Shown here: one piece after another, positions 63,747-64,000 of the stretch
How the letters are laid out: the number at the start of each line of letters is the position of its first letter
How positions within the stretch are numbered: position 1 is the first letter of the stretch
NCBI RefSeq assembly: GCF_008693105.1
Contig: NZ_VXKK01000032.1
Coordinates: 1 to 64,000 of the forward strand
DNA length: 64,000 nucleotides
Source: Corynebacterium flavescens
GTDB lineage: Bacteria; Actinomycetota; Actinomycetes; Mycobacteriales; Mycobacteriaceae
Direction of reading: 5' to 3'
Position numbers and translations under genes: made by a program
The notes under the pieces: generated by a model
Told to the model about the DNA's origin: nothing
Databases searched by the model: none
What the model saw: only the letters and a program-made list of their open reading frames with translations

Positions 63747-64000
63747 ATGCCCACCATGATCCTCACGCTGACCCCCAACCCCAGCATCGATGTCACTCTC
63801 TCACTTGATGAGACCCTCACCCGCGGAGCCGTGCACCGCGCGGCGCAGGTAACCCAAGTGGCCGGCGGAAAGGGGGTCAATGTCTCCCACGCCGCTTTCC
63901 TTGCCGGCGAAGAGACAACCGCCCTCTTCCCCGCTGCCGAAAGTGATTCTTTTCTCACTCTCATATCTGAAGCACAGATTCCAGCCCAGGCGGTTCGCAT
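63747..64000 (+). CDS. fruK: 1-phosphofructokinase, N-terminal part (cut by window end)
   Basis: The visible 84 codons read MILTLTPNPSIDVTLSLDE from the second ATG, the classical opening of PfkB-family 1-phosphofructokinases, followed by QVAGGKGVNVSHAAFLAG, the N-terminal sugar-binding signature. It phosphorylates fructose 1-phosphate made by the fructose PTS. The start is ATG 63747 (AAGGG upstream) or ATG 63756. The PTS fructose transporter gene would be expected beyond the window. Confidence 0.88.
   Translation, partial: MPTMILTLTPNPSIDVTLSLDETLTRGAVHRAAQVTQVAGGKGVNVSHAAFLAGEETTALFPAAESDSFLTLISEAQIPAQAVR

Noticed and set aside
1..64000. CRISPR array
   Set aside because: No regularly spaced repeats with unique spacers and no cas genes; the only short tandem repeats are the three 10-bp units at 11421-11450 and the sigA coding repeat.

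Overview
The window is a piece of a Corynebacterium chromosome (high GC, order Mycobacteriales). The genus call rests on the core genes and their order: dtxR directly before galE and after sigB, sigA next to ppgK and suhB, lexA opposite a divS-like gene and nrdR, then sugR, ptsI and fruK. Many starts are GTG or TTG, and many genes have a -10 hexamer 6-8 nt before the start codon, which suggests leaderless transcripts, common in this group. The left part follows the mycobacterial order ribD-like, aftC, msrB, hemQ, DUF3000, RNase D-like, dxs, dut, DUF3093, DUF4193, suhB, ppgK, sigA. I cannot name the species.

Layout. 1-904: tRNA cluster (Gly, Val, Cys, Gly, Val, Gly on the minus strand, with a duplicated Gly-Val unit) and a solitary tRNA-Val(CAC) on the plus strand. 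993-16425: housekeeping genes for envelope arabinan (aftC), methionine sulfoxide repair (msrB), haem (hemQ), RNA processing, isoprenoids (dxs), nucleotide hygiene (dut), inositol phosphate and polyphosphate glucose metabolism, and the primary sigma factor. 16639-18337: a YwiC-like membrane protein and two small membrane proteins of unknown function.

18432-35507 is the accessory part. It holds a 1668-residue single-chain Type ISP restriction-modification enzyme, a 1243-residue protein without recognisable domains, a DUF1998-type helicase of about 1585 residues split by a frameshift inside an 11-nt CT tract, and, convergent to these, a multidomain DEDDh exonuclease with BRCT, helix-hairpin-helix and sigma-region-4-like parts. 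The middle pair has the architecture of a Druantia type III system (DruH plus DruE). The region between the restriction enzyme and the exonuclease is visibly poorer in GC than its surroundings, which fits horizontal acquisition. No integrase, transposase or tRNA attachment site flanks it.

35602-43967: small membrane or lipoprotein-like genes, a DEAD-like helicase coupled to a DUF3039 gene, a coupled DUF3099-methyltransferase-dtd operon, sigB with a SigH-type promoter, and dtxR. 43969-54674: galE, DUF4192, a PAC2 family protein, a DUF3516 helicase, a PTS IIC-like membrane protein, and the oxidative stress block ahpD-ahpC facing oxyR across a perfect inverted repeat. 54770-64000: hrpA, nrdR, the SOS pair divS-like/lexA with LexA-type half-sites, sugR, ptsI and the start of fruK, that is, sugar uptake genes together with their likely repressor.
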